A DNA stretch of 64,000 nucleotides, taken from Piscicola geometra. Taxonomy: Eukaryota > Annelida > Clitellata > Hirudinida > Piscicolidae. The DNA is taken from assembly GCA_943735955.1 (NCBI GenBank), contig OX030960.1, positions 9,079,788 to 9,143,787 of the forward strand, in the 5' to 3' direction. This document shows positions 27,147 through 46,918 of the stretch, piece by piece (positions within the stretch are counted from its first letter, which is position 1; each line of letters begins with the position of its first letter). Both the position numbers and the translations under genes were made by a program. Under the pieces are notes generated by a model. It had not been told where the DNA came from and searched no databases. It worked only from the letters and a program-made list of their open reading frames with translations.

Positions 27147-29760
27147 CTATTTAATGATGGCAAGACTGTCAGGAGACTTGTTCATCTGCTCGGCCACCCA
27201 GTTCTGCATCAGAGTGACGTTGGTGTAGACGCCGGGCCTGCGCGGCTGGGCGCAATCGAAGCCCCAGCTGATGACGCCATAGATGCTCCAACGCTTGCCA
27301 TCCGAGCACACCAGAGGCCCTCCCGAGTCGCCCTGGCACGAGTCTCGTCTGCCTTCCTTGTAGCCCGCGCAAAACATATTCTCGGTCACTCGCCCGTCGT
27401 ACCAGAGTTTGCCGTTGCATGTGCTCGACTCTATGAACATCACCGTCAACTGGTTCAGCACTACGTTGAAGGACGTTTCTGAGGTGGTTTGATTGAGAAT
27501 TTGATTGGATTTAAAAACTAGAATAAAAAATACGTGGCCATTCGCTAGCATCAATGCATTCTGAACTTTCGACGAGTACCTTTGGTGCTCCCCCAGCCAG
27601 CGACGACGCAGATGAGGTTGTTGAGTTCAGTGCTGCTGGTGGGCAGGCAGGCGGGCATGACGTAGTCGTTGAAGGAAACTTCCTGGTCGAGGTGCATGAG
27701 CGCGATGTCGAAGTCGTTGGTGTTGGTGTTGTAGTTGGGGTGGATGTGCCAGCCGTCGATTTGTCTGGTCTCTTCACTGCCCTCCACCATCGTCAAGTTG
27801 TGCTCTCCGAGGCGTAAAAACAAGTTTTTGATGTTGTCCAGGTCGACTCTGTGATTCAGGTTGATGGGATTCAGAAGAGAGATTACTGCCTTTACGAAGC
27901 ATCTTCAAAATCCCGTGCTTGCATCATGCAACCCCTCCCTTCTTCTTCCCCTTCCCTTCCACCACCACCCCAGCGACTTACAAGCAGTGGGCTGCCGTTA
28001 CCGCCCATCGTGACGTCAGAAGACAAGCCCCGCATATGTGGTTGCCCTCGTACTGCAGACTTACTGCCGTCAATTAGAAGGCCATATATAATTAATAGAA
28101 TTTAATTTAATATAATAGAACCTAATTTAATCTAATAAAACATAATTTAATATAATAGAACATAATTTAATATATTATAAAATAATTTAGTATATTATAA
28201 AATAGCCTATATTAGCGTAACCGCTGCTGTGAAAGTCAAAAGACTGTATTCTCAGAAAAGTCATGGAATATATTCACGCACTAAATAATCAAATCTACTT
28301 CCCCTCTTCTTTGCTCAATCACGTCCATCCATCATCACCATTCTTCCACCATCATCACCATTCTTCCACCATCATCCCCATTCTTCCACCATCGTCACCA
28401 TTCTTCCACCATCATCCCCATTCTTCCACCATCGTCACCATTCTTCCACCATCGTCACCATACTTCCACCATCATCCCCATTCTTCCACCATCGTCACCA
28501 TTCTTCCACCATCGTCACCATACTTCCACCATCATCCCCATTCTTCCATCATCATCACCATACTTCCACCATCATCACCATTCTTCCACCATCATCACCA
28601 TTCTTCCACCATCATCACCATTCTTCCATCATCATCACCATTCTTCCACCATCGTCCCTTTCCAATGCTAACTAACTTTGCCAGGGCCACGAGTGAGGCT
28701 TCGCTTGGATGCCTCCGACGATCCTGCTGTAGAAGTTGGGCTGCGTCTTCTGGTGCCCGCATGTGGGGTTTACTGGGTAAAGCGGTTCGAAAGTAGTTTT
28801 TTGAATTGAGATTTGAAAGATTTTTATTTAAACAATAAGTTTGAGACAAATTAAATAAAGTTTTTTTTGCGAACGACTTTAGGTTTTTTTTCTCAAAGTC
28901 TAATATGCACTCCAAACCAATCATGAAGGAACCAACCACTCTTCGGCACCAGGAGAGCTTTGCTCGAGTACTTGATGGCAAAGCCCCTCCAGTGGTTGAC
29001 GCCGAAGTCTGCCTTGAAGTTGAGGAAGAGCTGGTTCGAGCTCGACGTGAAGTCCTCGATCACCTGCTTGCCACAGTAGGTGCCTTGGACGAGCGTGAGA
29101 AAAAGTGAGTAAATGAATTAACGAATGAAAAATTAATATTCTTAATTAAAAAAGAATGATTTATTAAAATCTTTACTTCTTTTCGGATAAAGTTTTGAGT
29201 GCCTTTAAAACTTGCACACCTTTGAGGGTGGAGCGTTCGATCTTCGGTCCGTCATAAATCTTCAGGGAATCGAAGCAGAGAGAAGTGAGTGGGAAGGGAG
29301 GCTCTATCGAGAAGCTGATGAAACTCAGCTTTATAACCTGCCAAAAACTTTTATTGCTGAGAAATATAAACATTAAAAGCCATAAATATTTAATATTTAA
29401 AAAACAACCGGGTTCGCTAAAAAATTCAGACCACACATCCTTGTTAGTAGACCACTTCATTCCCATATGTATATGTCAATCACATTTATAAATATTGAAA
29501 TCAAATATGAATCGATGGACGAACACTGCCCGGGTCGACAGTGATGAGCCAGGAGCAGTTCGAGTCGCCCGGGTAGCCAGTGCCCAGTTGGAAGTTGGGC
29601 GAGTAGAGGACGCCATAGTTGGTGGTCAGAACCATGGGCTTGCCGTCACAGCCCTCCACCAGCTTCCTGTCACCTGAGACGAATGATAATAGTTTCGTGT
29701 TGCTGAGGGTCTCGTTCTTATGTAAGTTTGAAGTGTTTTTAATGTCTTTCAAATTAATCA
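27147..29760 (-). CDS. CUB-domain trypsin-like serine protease (5' end unresolved)
   Basis: Secreted S1 serine protease with at least one CUB domain upstream of the protease domain. From 5' to 3' on the minus strand: a CUB domain (about 29520-29685 NSPNFQ-like LYSPNFQLGTGYPGDSNCSW; about 29230-29340 FDSLKIYDGP; about 28930-29080 YCGKQVIEDF), then CGHQ, the activation site SRIVGGIQAKPHSWPWQ (about 28677-28760), the His exon 27982-28063 with WAVTAAHC, exon about 27585-27848 with DFDIALMHLDQE (catalytic Asp) and VVAGWGSTK, and the last exon 27147-27478 with MFCAGYKEG, DSCQGDSGGPLVC (catalytic Ser) and GVISWG. All three catalytic residues are present. Asp six residues before Ser (RRDSCQGDSGG) predicts cleavage after Lys/Arg. 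The phase of the first recognised exon requires an upstream exon that I could not find, so the signal peptide is missing from this model. Confidence 0.82.
28320..28670. repeat. 20-bp minisatellite in a protease intron
   Basis: About 17 copies of TTCTTCCACCATCATCACCA with CGTC and CCCC variants, between the exon carrying the activation site and the His exon. The exact 20-bp period is seen because three units fill each 60 bases. Confidence 0.9.
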
Positions 29761-30221
29761 ATCAATCAATCAAACAACCAAAATCACTTAAACTACTTTT
29801 TAAACCAAAAGTTGATTTTCCTTTTATTTATTGCAGTTTTTGAATGCTTAAAATGATTGAAAAAAACTTTACAGAACCATAAAAATCTACATTAAAATTA
29901 ATGTCTAACTCAGTACCTTCAAAATGATTATTTAATTGTTTAAGAAGTTTTTCAAAGGTTCAAAAAGACACAGGAAACAAGGAGCATGTCTGTTTAATGA
30001 AGATTTTATTAGAATTGCACCATTCAGAGCAAAAATCATTAGCAAAAGGCCAAACAAGAGTTCGCAGCATCAAAGTTCAAAGTTATCGTTTTTCACAGAA
30101 AGTTTAGAATCAGCAAAATGGTGTATTTTAAAACTAAATCTTTCCACTTCGTCCCCTTGCTTCTTATCCTAAATCACATTTGGTGATGGATACGTTAAAT
30201 TGGTTAATTAATTATACAATT

Positions 30222-33136
30222 ACAGCCTCTTTAGGTTCATAAAGAGCCCATCGATTAAAACATTCATCAGACATGTGCCGGCGCGAAGATTAATAACCCT
30301 TCTGTCTGCATCAGCCTTCTGAGGCATGATGGTAGTCGCTGCAAAGGTGAAGAGAGAAATTCTTCTTCGAATGTTCGGAATAGATTCGAGAAACTTAATA
30401 TGTTTTTGATATTGTTTGTGGAAAAAGAATACAACTTTAAAATGAATTGTGGCTGGTTTGGAGGTGCAAAAAGACTTAAGCATTTCAAGTGAACTTCATA
30501 GTGACGAAAAACTTCTGATCAAGTGTGTTGTGACAAGTGATACGCCCTTGAGATTCATATTTTTATGAAGCAGAACCTCTTTTTGAAACTATTTCAAAGA
30601 AGCGCTCACCTTCCAATCTCAGGCCGGGAATGACGCCAAAGTTGGAAAACCTTTTTTCGTCGTCACTGCTTTCTTCTTCATCGACTTCCTTGTCCCGCTG
30701 CTTGGAAGTTTTGGGCTGCAAGAGAGGTTCTTCATGCTGGTCTTGAGGGTCGTGTTGCTCTTTGTGCTTTTCTAGCGGGGAACTCTGCCCGATCTGCTCA
30801 GGCTGCTCAGGCTGCTTGGTTTGCGAGTACAAAGGCAGTTGTCTCTTTGGTTCAATCTGGTCTTCCGAAGTGTCTTTCTTATGTTCGTCTGGAAGCACTC
30901 GAGCAGACTTCTTTCTGTTCCAAAGGAAAGACTTGCCGACGGAAGCCACGTTCACAGGCTTGTCTTCTGCATACTCCTCATTCTTATAGCCTGTATAATC
31001 CATCGGAACATCTTTTTTCGCGACTGATTCTATATTCAAGATAAACTCCCAGCCAGTTGGATATCGCTCTGTGGTTAACTTGACGAAGATTCGCTTCTTG
31101 GAACTGAAGTAGGATTCTGTGAGACTTTTTTTGAAATTCGAGCTTTGGAACAAGACTGGAGAGCGCTCGTCGAAGCCGTCGTAGACCGTCAGAGTGGTGC
31201 CTTCGTCCTTCTTCTCGTCAGCAGAAGGGGAGGGTGCTGGAGGACGGATCGCAAATAAAACAGGCGTGATTTTCATCTGTCAAGAATTGAAAAATTCAGA
31301 GAATTAGCTTCAAATAGAATGTAAAAGCATCTATTTCTCGCTAATTAAAAACTCTAGTAAAACCAAATAAGAGCAGGGTGCTCTCCTACCCAAACCTTCT
31401 CGTGGTGCGAGTAGATCCTCCAGGAGGTGTGGGTGCACTGGAAGCCAGGAGTGGTTTCGTTGTCGACGTAGACGACCTTGAACTTGGTTATGAGGGACTT
31501 CTCGAAGGGGAAGGTGCATCTGGGAGTCATGTCCTTGTCGATGCTGTAATCTTTCTTCTTGCTGGCATCGTCTTTGTCGGAATCTCCAAGGTCGTTAGGA
31601 TCGAGGAAGGGGTAGGGACTGATTTCACGGTATGACGAGTAGTCCTTAGTGGTGCTTTTGCTTTTGGGGTCCTCAGCTCCATGGTAACGTGAGTCGTCTC
31701 TAGTTCTATCAACTTTGCCTAATCTATTCACATTTTTTTCGTCAGAAACAATTCTTTCATCTCCTCTTCTAGACTCTGTTTCATATTTTGTTGCTTCTGA
31801 AAAGCGTGGTAATAACTTGGAGATATCAATCAACAAGGATTTTAAATTAGGTCAACGTCAAACGTTTTCATAAAATATAAAAAAGTATTTAACGAAATAT
31901 AAATTTCCCAAGATACGAACCCTGCTTAGTTTGAGGCTGTGTTGGCAGCGACAGCAGGAATGAGCTGACGTCCTTGAGATAGCCTACATACTTGTCCACT
32001 CTGTCAAGCAATTAAATACCTCTATTTTTGAAATGTGGCGTTAAGAAATACTCAGAAGTTACATACTTTTTCAAGGTGCACTTTCATAGCATAAAGTGCA
32101 GGCTGCATTGATTTATGGACAATGCGAAAGCAATTAAAAGTACTTGTTAATTGGATCTGCGTTGCTGAGCGGCGAGCATGCGAGAGCCAGAAGACAAAGA
32201 CGCAGCACTAACGTGGGGCATTCCATTTGAACTTTTGCAGGCGCTTCAGCACTTGTTATATGCAGTGCTGTGTGTACTGGCCTCATCGATTTATTCATTC
32301 CTCTCGTCTTCACCAGTTATCGAAGTGTAGGTATCTTAATTTTTGAGCTGATTATTTAATTATGGGATAAAATATTCGACTAGGTTGATGTTCTTCTAGC
32401 CCAGAGAGATTTTAAGAAATATTAAACGTGCAATTCATTTTATTGAAGATAGACACCACCATGATACGCGTGTTAATTCTCCATAAAATAAAACAGGGAC
32501 AAGATAGAAATGAAATCCAAGACTGTTTAAAGTTTTATTAAGGCAGAAAATAATTTTCACATTTCTTTAAACAATTAAAATGCTTCTTGCCCATCCACTG
32601 CATCAAAGTTCTGACTCAAATATTCCGTCCATGTCTCTTCTATTATCTTTTTCATTGATATGCATTTATATATTTTTGATTTAATAATGTTTTATATATC
32701 TTTTTGAGTTTCATAATGTTTTATATATTTTTTTTTATTTCATTATGTTTTTTTACTCTTTTTTGTTCTGTTACTCTTTCATTTGTCAAGGACACATTTT
32801 CGTTGTTGCTCGACGTGTTATCGCTTGTAGTTGCGACTGAATACTTTCTGGCTTCTTCTTTGGTTTGCAAATTTCGCGGCTGGTGGTGCGGTTTGAAGCG
32901 CACAAAACTGCAAAAAATCGTTTGACAAATGTTTCATTCCATTCGCTGCAATGTCTTTGCGTGTCTTCATCAAAGGCGTTCAATGAGAAATTAATTTTTG
33001 ATTTTTCATGCTTCAGTGGCTCTAAACAGCTACAAACTCTCACCGGAAGTACAAGAACAAGGCGATTGCATACGTGCTGACCTGCACGAAGATGCACACC
33101 AAGTGTTTCAAGAAGAATTTCTTCAAGTCTGAATGG
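30222..33136 (-). CDS. Membrane-anchored CUB-like protein, unrecognised (5' end incomplete)
   Basis: Multi-exon minus-strand model with matching phases. Order: an exon near 33050-33128 encoding a hydrophobic segment (HLVCIFVQVSTYAIALFLYF) with donor GTGAGA; about 31922-31998 (VDKYVGYLKDVSSFLLSLP); about 31395-31803, charged, then RCTFPFEKSLITKFKVVYV; about 30615-31276 (TLTVYDGFDERSPVLF...YPTGWEFILNIESV, then a Lys/Gln/Glu-rich tail); and 30222-about 30340, ending MNVLIDGLFMNLKRL. The CTFPF...YDG...GWEF pattern resembles the two halves of a CUB domain, but with few cysteines. It could be a type II membrane protein. No start codon was found in the first exon. Its neighbours are another CUB-like gene and a CUB protease. 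Function unknown. Confidence 0.5.
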
Positions 33137-33175
33137 CGTATAAAGTTTGTACGAAAATATTTTTATCGTTATTAC

Positions 33176-33320
33176 TTAAAAGTTATTTTATTGTTACTTT
33201 ATGTCATTTTATTGTTACTTTATGTCATTTTATTGTTACTTTATGTCATTTTATTGTTACTTTATGTCATTTTATTGTTACTTTATGTCATTTTATTGTT
33301 ACTTTATGTCATTTTATTAA
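33176..33320. repeat. 21-bp minisatellite, AT-rich
   Basis: Six to seven near-perfect copies of TTTTATTGTTACTTTATGTCA in the gap between the two CUB-like genes. It gives false ORFs (LLLYVI). Confidence 0.9.
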
Positions 33321-33410
33321 CTTATTAAACAACTTTAAATCTTACTCTTTAACGACTCTGATTTTTCCACAGTAGGAACGGTGGAAGTCACATAGGCAGG
33401 CTCGGTTTCG

Positions 33411-34396
33411 TTAAACATTTTCTTTATGTCTTTTAATTGTGTAGATTATTTCATAATTAAAAACACTGCGACAACTTGGGAAAAATAAATAGAACTTTCT
33501 AAGAGTTGATTTACATGTGAAAACTCTACATATTATTTTCAGTCCCAAAACCAAGCCACCTTCCACGGCATACAGACGAAAATCGCAAACTTGCATCTTC
33601 ATTTCTTTGTCTACAGCCAAATAGGCATATTTCCAAGGGTTTTTGAAAGCTGATATTTCCCAAAAGACATTCATCGTCTCGTTTGAAAAGACAAATTTTC
33701 GACCTTTATGCTCTTCGTGAAGCTTATGGTATATTAAGTCTGACGATAAATGCAAGGTGAGACTGCAGTTTTCTTGGCAACCTCAAAAATAAAAATAATT
33801 AAATTTAGTTTGAAATTGTTCAGAAAAATCACATTACAGGATTCAAATATTCGAGTTTTTGTGATTTAAATTACTTTGAAAATAAAGCACAACTTTAAAT
33901 GTAAAATACCGTCATTCTCCAAGATGATTCCTGCTTTGATGGCACGGACAGGAAAGGATGGCGATGGTGAGAAGACTAGCCACCAGATGTAGCTACTATT
34001 AGAATCATGTACGTTCCTCGTGACCAGCTCACAAGTCTCATCATCACCATCGTTTCCCAGATGACTTTCCTGCCAAAAGACATCGCTCGAGAAAGATGAT
34101 AGATTTAAGAGACGATTAGGCAGATACGTTAGGGATAGTTCAGATAGGTCTGCAATAAAAGTTTCAATTTACCATTTAAAATTAATTAAATAAATAAATT
34201 CATTCTGTAAAAGTTACTTATCCGTCACTTTCGTTGTGAAGACAAGAATAACGTAATTACCTTCTGAGACAGTCTTTCTGAGAAATAAAAGATGCAGCAA
34301 AAGAGCAAAAATGGCGGGTGCTGTTAAAGCTCTTCTAAAAGAAATGCGAATTTTTCGAAAGAATGAAGTCTCTCGAAGATTCTTCAGAAATAGCAT
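33411..34396 (-). CDS. Secreted or membrane-anchored CUB-like protein, unrecognised
   Basis: Three exons with strict phase agreement: about 34262-34396 (ATG, 45 residues ending with the hydrophobic ALTAPAIFALLLHLLFL), about 33912-34150 (DLSELSLTYLPNRLLNLSS, then ETCELVTRNV and SSYIWWLVFSP), and 33411-about 33780 (CQENCSLTLHLSSDLIYHKL, FVFSNETMNVFWEISAF, DFRLYAVEGG). The N-terminus looks like a signal anchor with a basic cytoplasmic side. The body has the spacing of a CUB-like beta-sandwich. The last exon may end at the in-frame stop at 33411 or splice onward at about 33537. The layout (basic stretch, hydrophobic helix, short leucine-rich stalk, CUB-like domain) is the same as in the next gene downstream, so the two may be paralogues. 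Confidence 0.5.
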
Positions 34397-34666
34397 AGCT
34401 GGTGTTGAGATTGTTTATATTGTTTTATTGACGTCAGATAAATTTTATTCTACTTTTTTTCAACTCCTTTGATTTTCCTATTTTATATGCAAACAAAAAA
34501 GGAATTAGTCAATGATTTCATCTTCTTCTCTATAGTCTTCACCTACACCAAAAGGCTACTCAAGGAATGTCGTGCGCTTGTGAGTCAGTCGAATAATGGA
34601 AAAGAGGTTCGGTGAAACTTTAGATATATTTCTATGCACTCACTTGCTTGAGGACGTATTCTTGCA

Positions 34667-35158
34667 TGTGTCCGAGTGGAGGTTGGTGTTGTTCGAGTGG
34701 AGGTTGGTGTTGTCCGAGTGGAGGTTGGATGTGTCCGAGTGGAGGTTGGTGTTGTTCGAGTGGAGGTTGGTGTTGTTCGAGTGGAGGTTGGTGTTGTTCG
34801 AGTGGAGGTTGGTGTTGTTCGAGTGGAGGTTGGTGTTGTTCGAGTGGAGGTTGGTGTTGTTCGAGTGGAGGTTGGTGTTGTTCGAGTGGAGGTTGGTGTT
34901 GTTCGAGTGGAGGTTGGTGTTGTTCGAGTGGAGGTTGGTGTTGTTCGAGTGGAGGTTGGTGTTGTTCGAGTGGAGGTTGGTGTTGTCCGAGTGGAGGTTG
35001 GTGTTGTCCGAGTGGAGGTTGGTGTTGTTCGAGTGGAGGTTGGTGTTGTTCGAGTGGAGGTTGGTGTTGTTCGAGTGGAGGTTGGTGTTGTCCGAGTGGA
35101 GGTTGGTGTTGTTCGAGTGGAGGTTGGTGTTGTTTGAGTGGAGGTTGGTGTTGTTCGA
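34667..35158. repeat. 21-bp minisatellite upstream of TBC1D2
   Basis: About 23 copies of TTCGAGTGGAGGTTGGTGTTG, with TCC/TTC variants at one site. The unit is seven codons long and lacks stops in at least five frames, giving stacked ORFs of 150-199 codons (FEWRLVL, SSGGWCC, VRVEVGV, TPTSTRT, HSNNTNL). It lies in the divergent gap between a CUB-like gene and TBC1D2. Confidence 0.92.
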
Positions 35159-35362
35159 ATGCGTGCGACGTACAAGCCTCAACTCAACTTTTTAGACGCA
35201 TCGATTGCTTGCGATGCATGGGGCACGTTTAGAGCAGGCGTTATAAGTCCATTGCTTGAAAGAAACCTTATGTTAATTTGAAGCGAATTTAAGTTTGCAA
35301 TTTCCGCGATAAACTATAAATAAAGTGAATAAAACAATTGAAGCAAAAATAATTTTATTATA

Positions 35363-43827
<8,465 letters not shown>

Positions 43828-44105
43828 TTCAATAAAGTTGTAAAAATCATTTAAGCTTTCATCTCTGTGCAGGAAAACGTGTGATTAATTGGAAAATTGA
43901 TTTATACGTGTGTTTAATTGCACGAATTAAATGATGAACCATCTCGACTGAAGGCAATGAAGCTGCCTGCAGCACAAAAAGAGAAGCAAGTCTCAGAAAG
44001 ATCAACCGTCAACTCGTTAGACTCCGTTCAAAAAATAACTCAAACTCATTTTTAATTATAAAAAAACTAATTCAAAACCGTTCAATTATTAAACTTACCA
44101 TCAGT

Positions 44106-46866
44106 CGGTCACGAGGGTGAGTCAGGAAGAGAAGATTGTCTTCAAGTACATCGACGTCGCTCCAGTCTCCTACAGTCCGTCTACTCTTTGCATTTCAACT
44201 TTTTTAGAGTTAACTCCTTATGAATTTATGGCACTGCAAATTAGGTATTCAAAGGTTTATTTGAATGTTAATTACAGACAGTGCGTGGGTGGTTTCTAGT
44301 AGCCAAGAGCTCTCAAACATTTGTCTCCTCAACAACAACCTCAAAAGCATGCACACGCAGACGCAAGTAAGCACCCCTCTACCTAGTCAGTCATCCATCT
44401 ATCTAGGCATTCATTCATCTATCTAGGCATTCATTCGTCTATCTAGTCAGTCTATCTAGGCATTCATCCATCTATCTAGACATTCATTCATCTATCTAGT
44501 CAGTCTATCTAGGCATTCATTCGTCTATCTAGGCATTCATCCATCTATCTAGGCATTCATTCATCTATCTAGGCATTCATTCATCTATCTAGGCATTCAT
44601 TCGTCTATCTAGTCAGTCTATCTAGGCATTCATCCATCTATCTAGACATTCATTCATCTATCTAGTCAGTCTATCTAGGCATTCATTCGTCTATCTAGGC
44701 ATTCATCCATCTATCTAGGCATTCATTCATCTATCTAGGCATTCATTCATCTATCTAGGCATTCATCCATCCATCTATTCTTTCATCCATCTATCTAGGC
44801 ATTCATTCATCTATCTAGTCAGTCTATCTAGGCATTCATCCATCCATCTAGGCATTCATCCATCCATCTATTCTTTCATCCATCTATCTAGGCATTCATC
44901 CATCCATCTATTCTTTCATCCATCTAGGCATTCATCCATCCATCTAGGCATTCATCCATCTATCTAGGCATTCATCCATCCATCTATTCTTTCATCCATC
45001 CATCTAGGCATTCATCCATCCATCTAGGCATTCATCCATCCATCTATTCTTTCATCGAAATATTCCTCATTACGTTTTTTCCTTCTTCTATTTATTTATC
45101 TGCCATGAAATCAATCCACGCAGATAAGCGATCAAGTGTTGTGCGTTAGTGAAGTGGGCGACTTGGTCATCCTCTCAACCATCTCCAAACAACTGCACGC
45201 CTATGCCGGCAAACAACCTGAGTTGGCATTTTATATTTTCATTATTTTAGCAGTTTCAGTTGTTTTTTTTGTTCTTTTTAGAGTAACAGATCCAGTAGTT
45301 GTTGTCGCTTTAAGAAGTTTCAGATGGCATCTAAGTCATGCCATCCTTCCCAACCATCAATCCCTCCATGCACGCAGCTACAGGATCTGGTCATGTGACT
45401 TGAAGGAAAACAGCTACAGTCTCTGCCACCGCCTCCTCATCCACCCTCAACACTCCTCCTTCTCCATCTACGCAGGCCTCGCCAACGGCATGGTTGCCTT
45501 CTTCGAGGTGGCTGCTTTGGTCTTTTGCTTACTTTCACTTTCTTCATTTATGATGTATTAGGAAAATATTTAATGAATTCATTTGATATAAAAATTATAA
45601 AAAATTGAATTTTAGTTTTTAAGTTTGTTGTTTTTTCGATATTTCCAGAAAATTCCTCTTACTTCGTCGACAAACTCGTGTCCTTCGTTCCTATTGGACG
45701 AGCCCTTGTACGTGCCCATCTCGCACTGCCCAATCACCAGCGTCCTGCTGGTCGAGCCCCATGTGTGGATAGCCAATGAGAATTCAGTGCACGTCATCCA
45801 TTCTGAGTAGGCTTTTGAAACTCATTCCTGTGTTTACTGATGCGCAGATTATTATTCATCGATTCGCCATGTTTGCTTAACATTCGATACTCCGCTCATA
45901 TACTCGCCATCTGTTAACCCATAGGCACATCAAATGAATATTTTTCTAACCATTTGTATTCATCTCCCACCACCCACCCATTCCTTCACTATTTCCATCC
46001 ACTTTCTGCACATCCCTCAACCCTCTCCACCCACCCACCCACCACCAACGCACCCACCCACCCACCCACCACCAACGCACCCACCCACCCACCCACCCAC
46101 CCACCACCAACGCACCTACCCACCCACCCACCCACCCACCACCAACGCACCCACCCACCCACCCACCCACCACCAACGCACCCACCCACCCACCCACCCA
46201 CCCACCCACCCACCCACCCACCCACCACCAACGCACCCACCCACCCACCCACCCACCCACCACCAACGCTAGATCCTTCAACATCGTGGCCACCTTCAAA
46301 GTCTCCAAGAGTTGCATTGACATGGTTCGATGCATGGTTCTGTGCGATCCCCACCACTGTCCCCAACAAGTCGTCAACATGCAACTACACAACAACTGCA
46401 ACAACAACGGCAACTGTCCCAACAACAACTGCAACACTCCCAGCAACAACAAGCAACAGTGCAAGAGTGTTGACGGGATGGCAGGCGCCAAGCAGAAGCA
46501 GGCAGACGAACAGACGGTCAAGAGCGCCTTCAGAGCCGTGTGGATCTCTCTGGAAGGCAGCTGACACTTTATAATTTATAAAAAATAATAAATAAATAAA
46601 ATTTAATTACTTTTTTTAAACTTTTTTATTCCACTCTCTACTTTTTTTGATCATTATTTTTCTTCCTTCTTTTCTTTTCAACACCATTCCTCCACCCATC
46701 CCTCTTCCTCTCTTCCTCCCTGCAGGCTCTTCCATCATCCAGTGCTGGCACGCTGCCAACCACACGTGCATCTTCCTCTTCGACGTGTGCAGGTCTCTGC
46801 CCGTACTGCACTTCAAGGTGATGGTGATGATGATGGTGGTGGTGATGATGATGATGATGATGATGC

Positions 46867-46918
<52 letters not shown>

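Noticed and set aside
30222..30340. Joining the CUB-like gene to the CUB-trypsin gene as a single transcript
   Set aside because: The exon ends in a stop, and no alternative donor gives the phase 1 needed by the first CUB exon of the protease.
32786..33097. Minus-strand 103-codon ORF (FDEDTQRHCSEWNETFVKRF)
   Set aside because: No homology, no start context, and it overlaps in another frame the better-supported hydrophobic exon.
33074..33140. Plus-strand ORF with CTKMHTKCFKKNFF
   Set aside because: Composition looks protein-like, but there is no matching splice context. The minus strand of the same stretch gives a hydrophobic exon whose phases fit downstream exons.
34596..35232. Regularly spaced 21-bp repeats resembling a CRISPR array, and several long overlapping ORFs
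   Set aside because: The repeats are contiguous with no unique spacers, and the sequence is animal nuclear DNA. The ORFs are a by-product of a repeat unit that is a multiple of three without stops.
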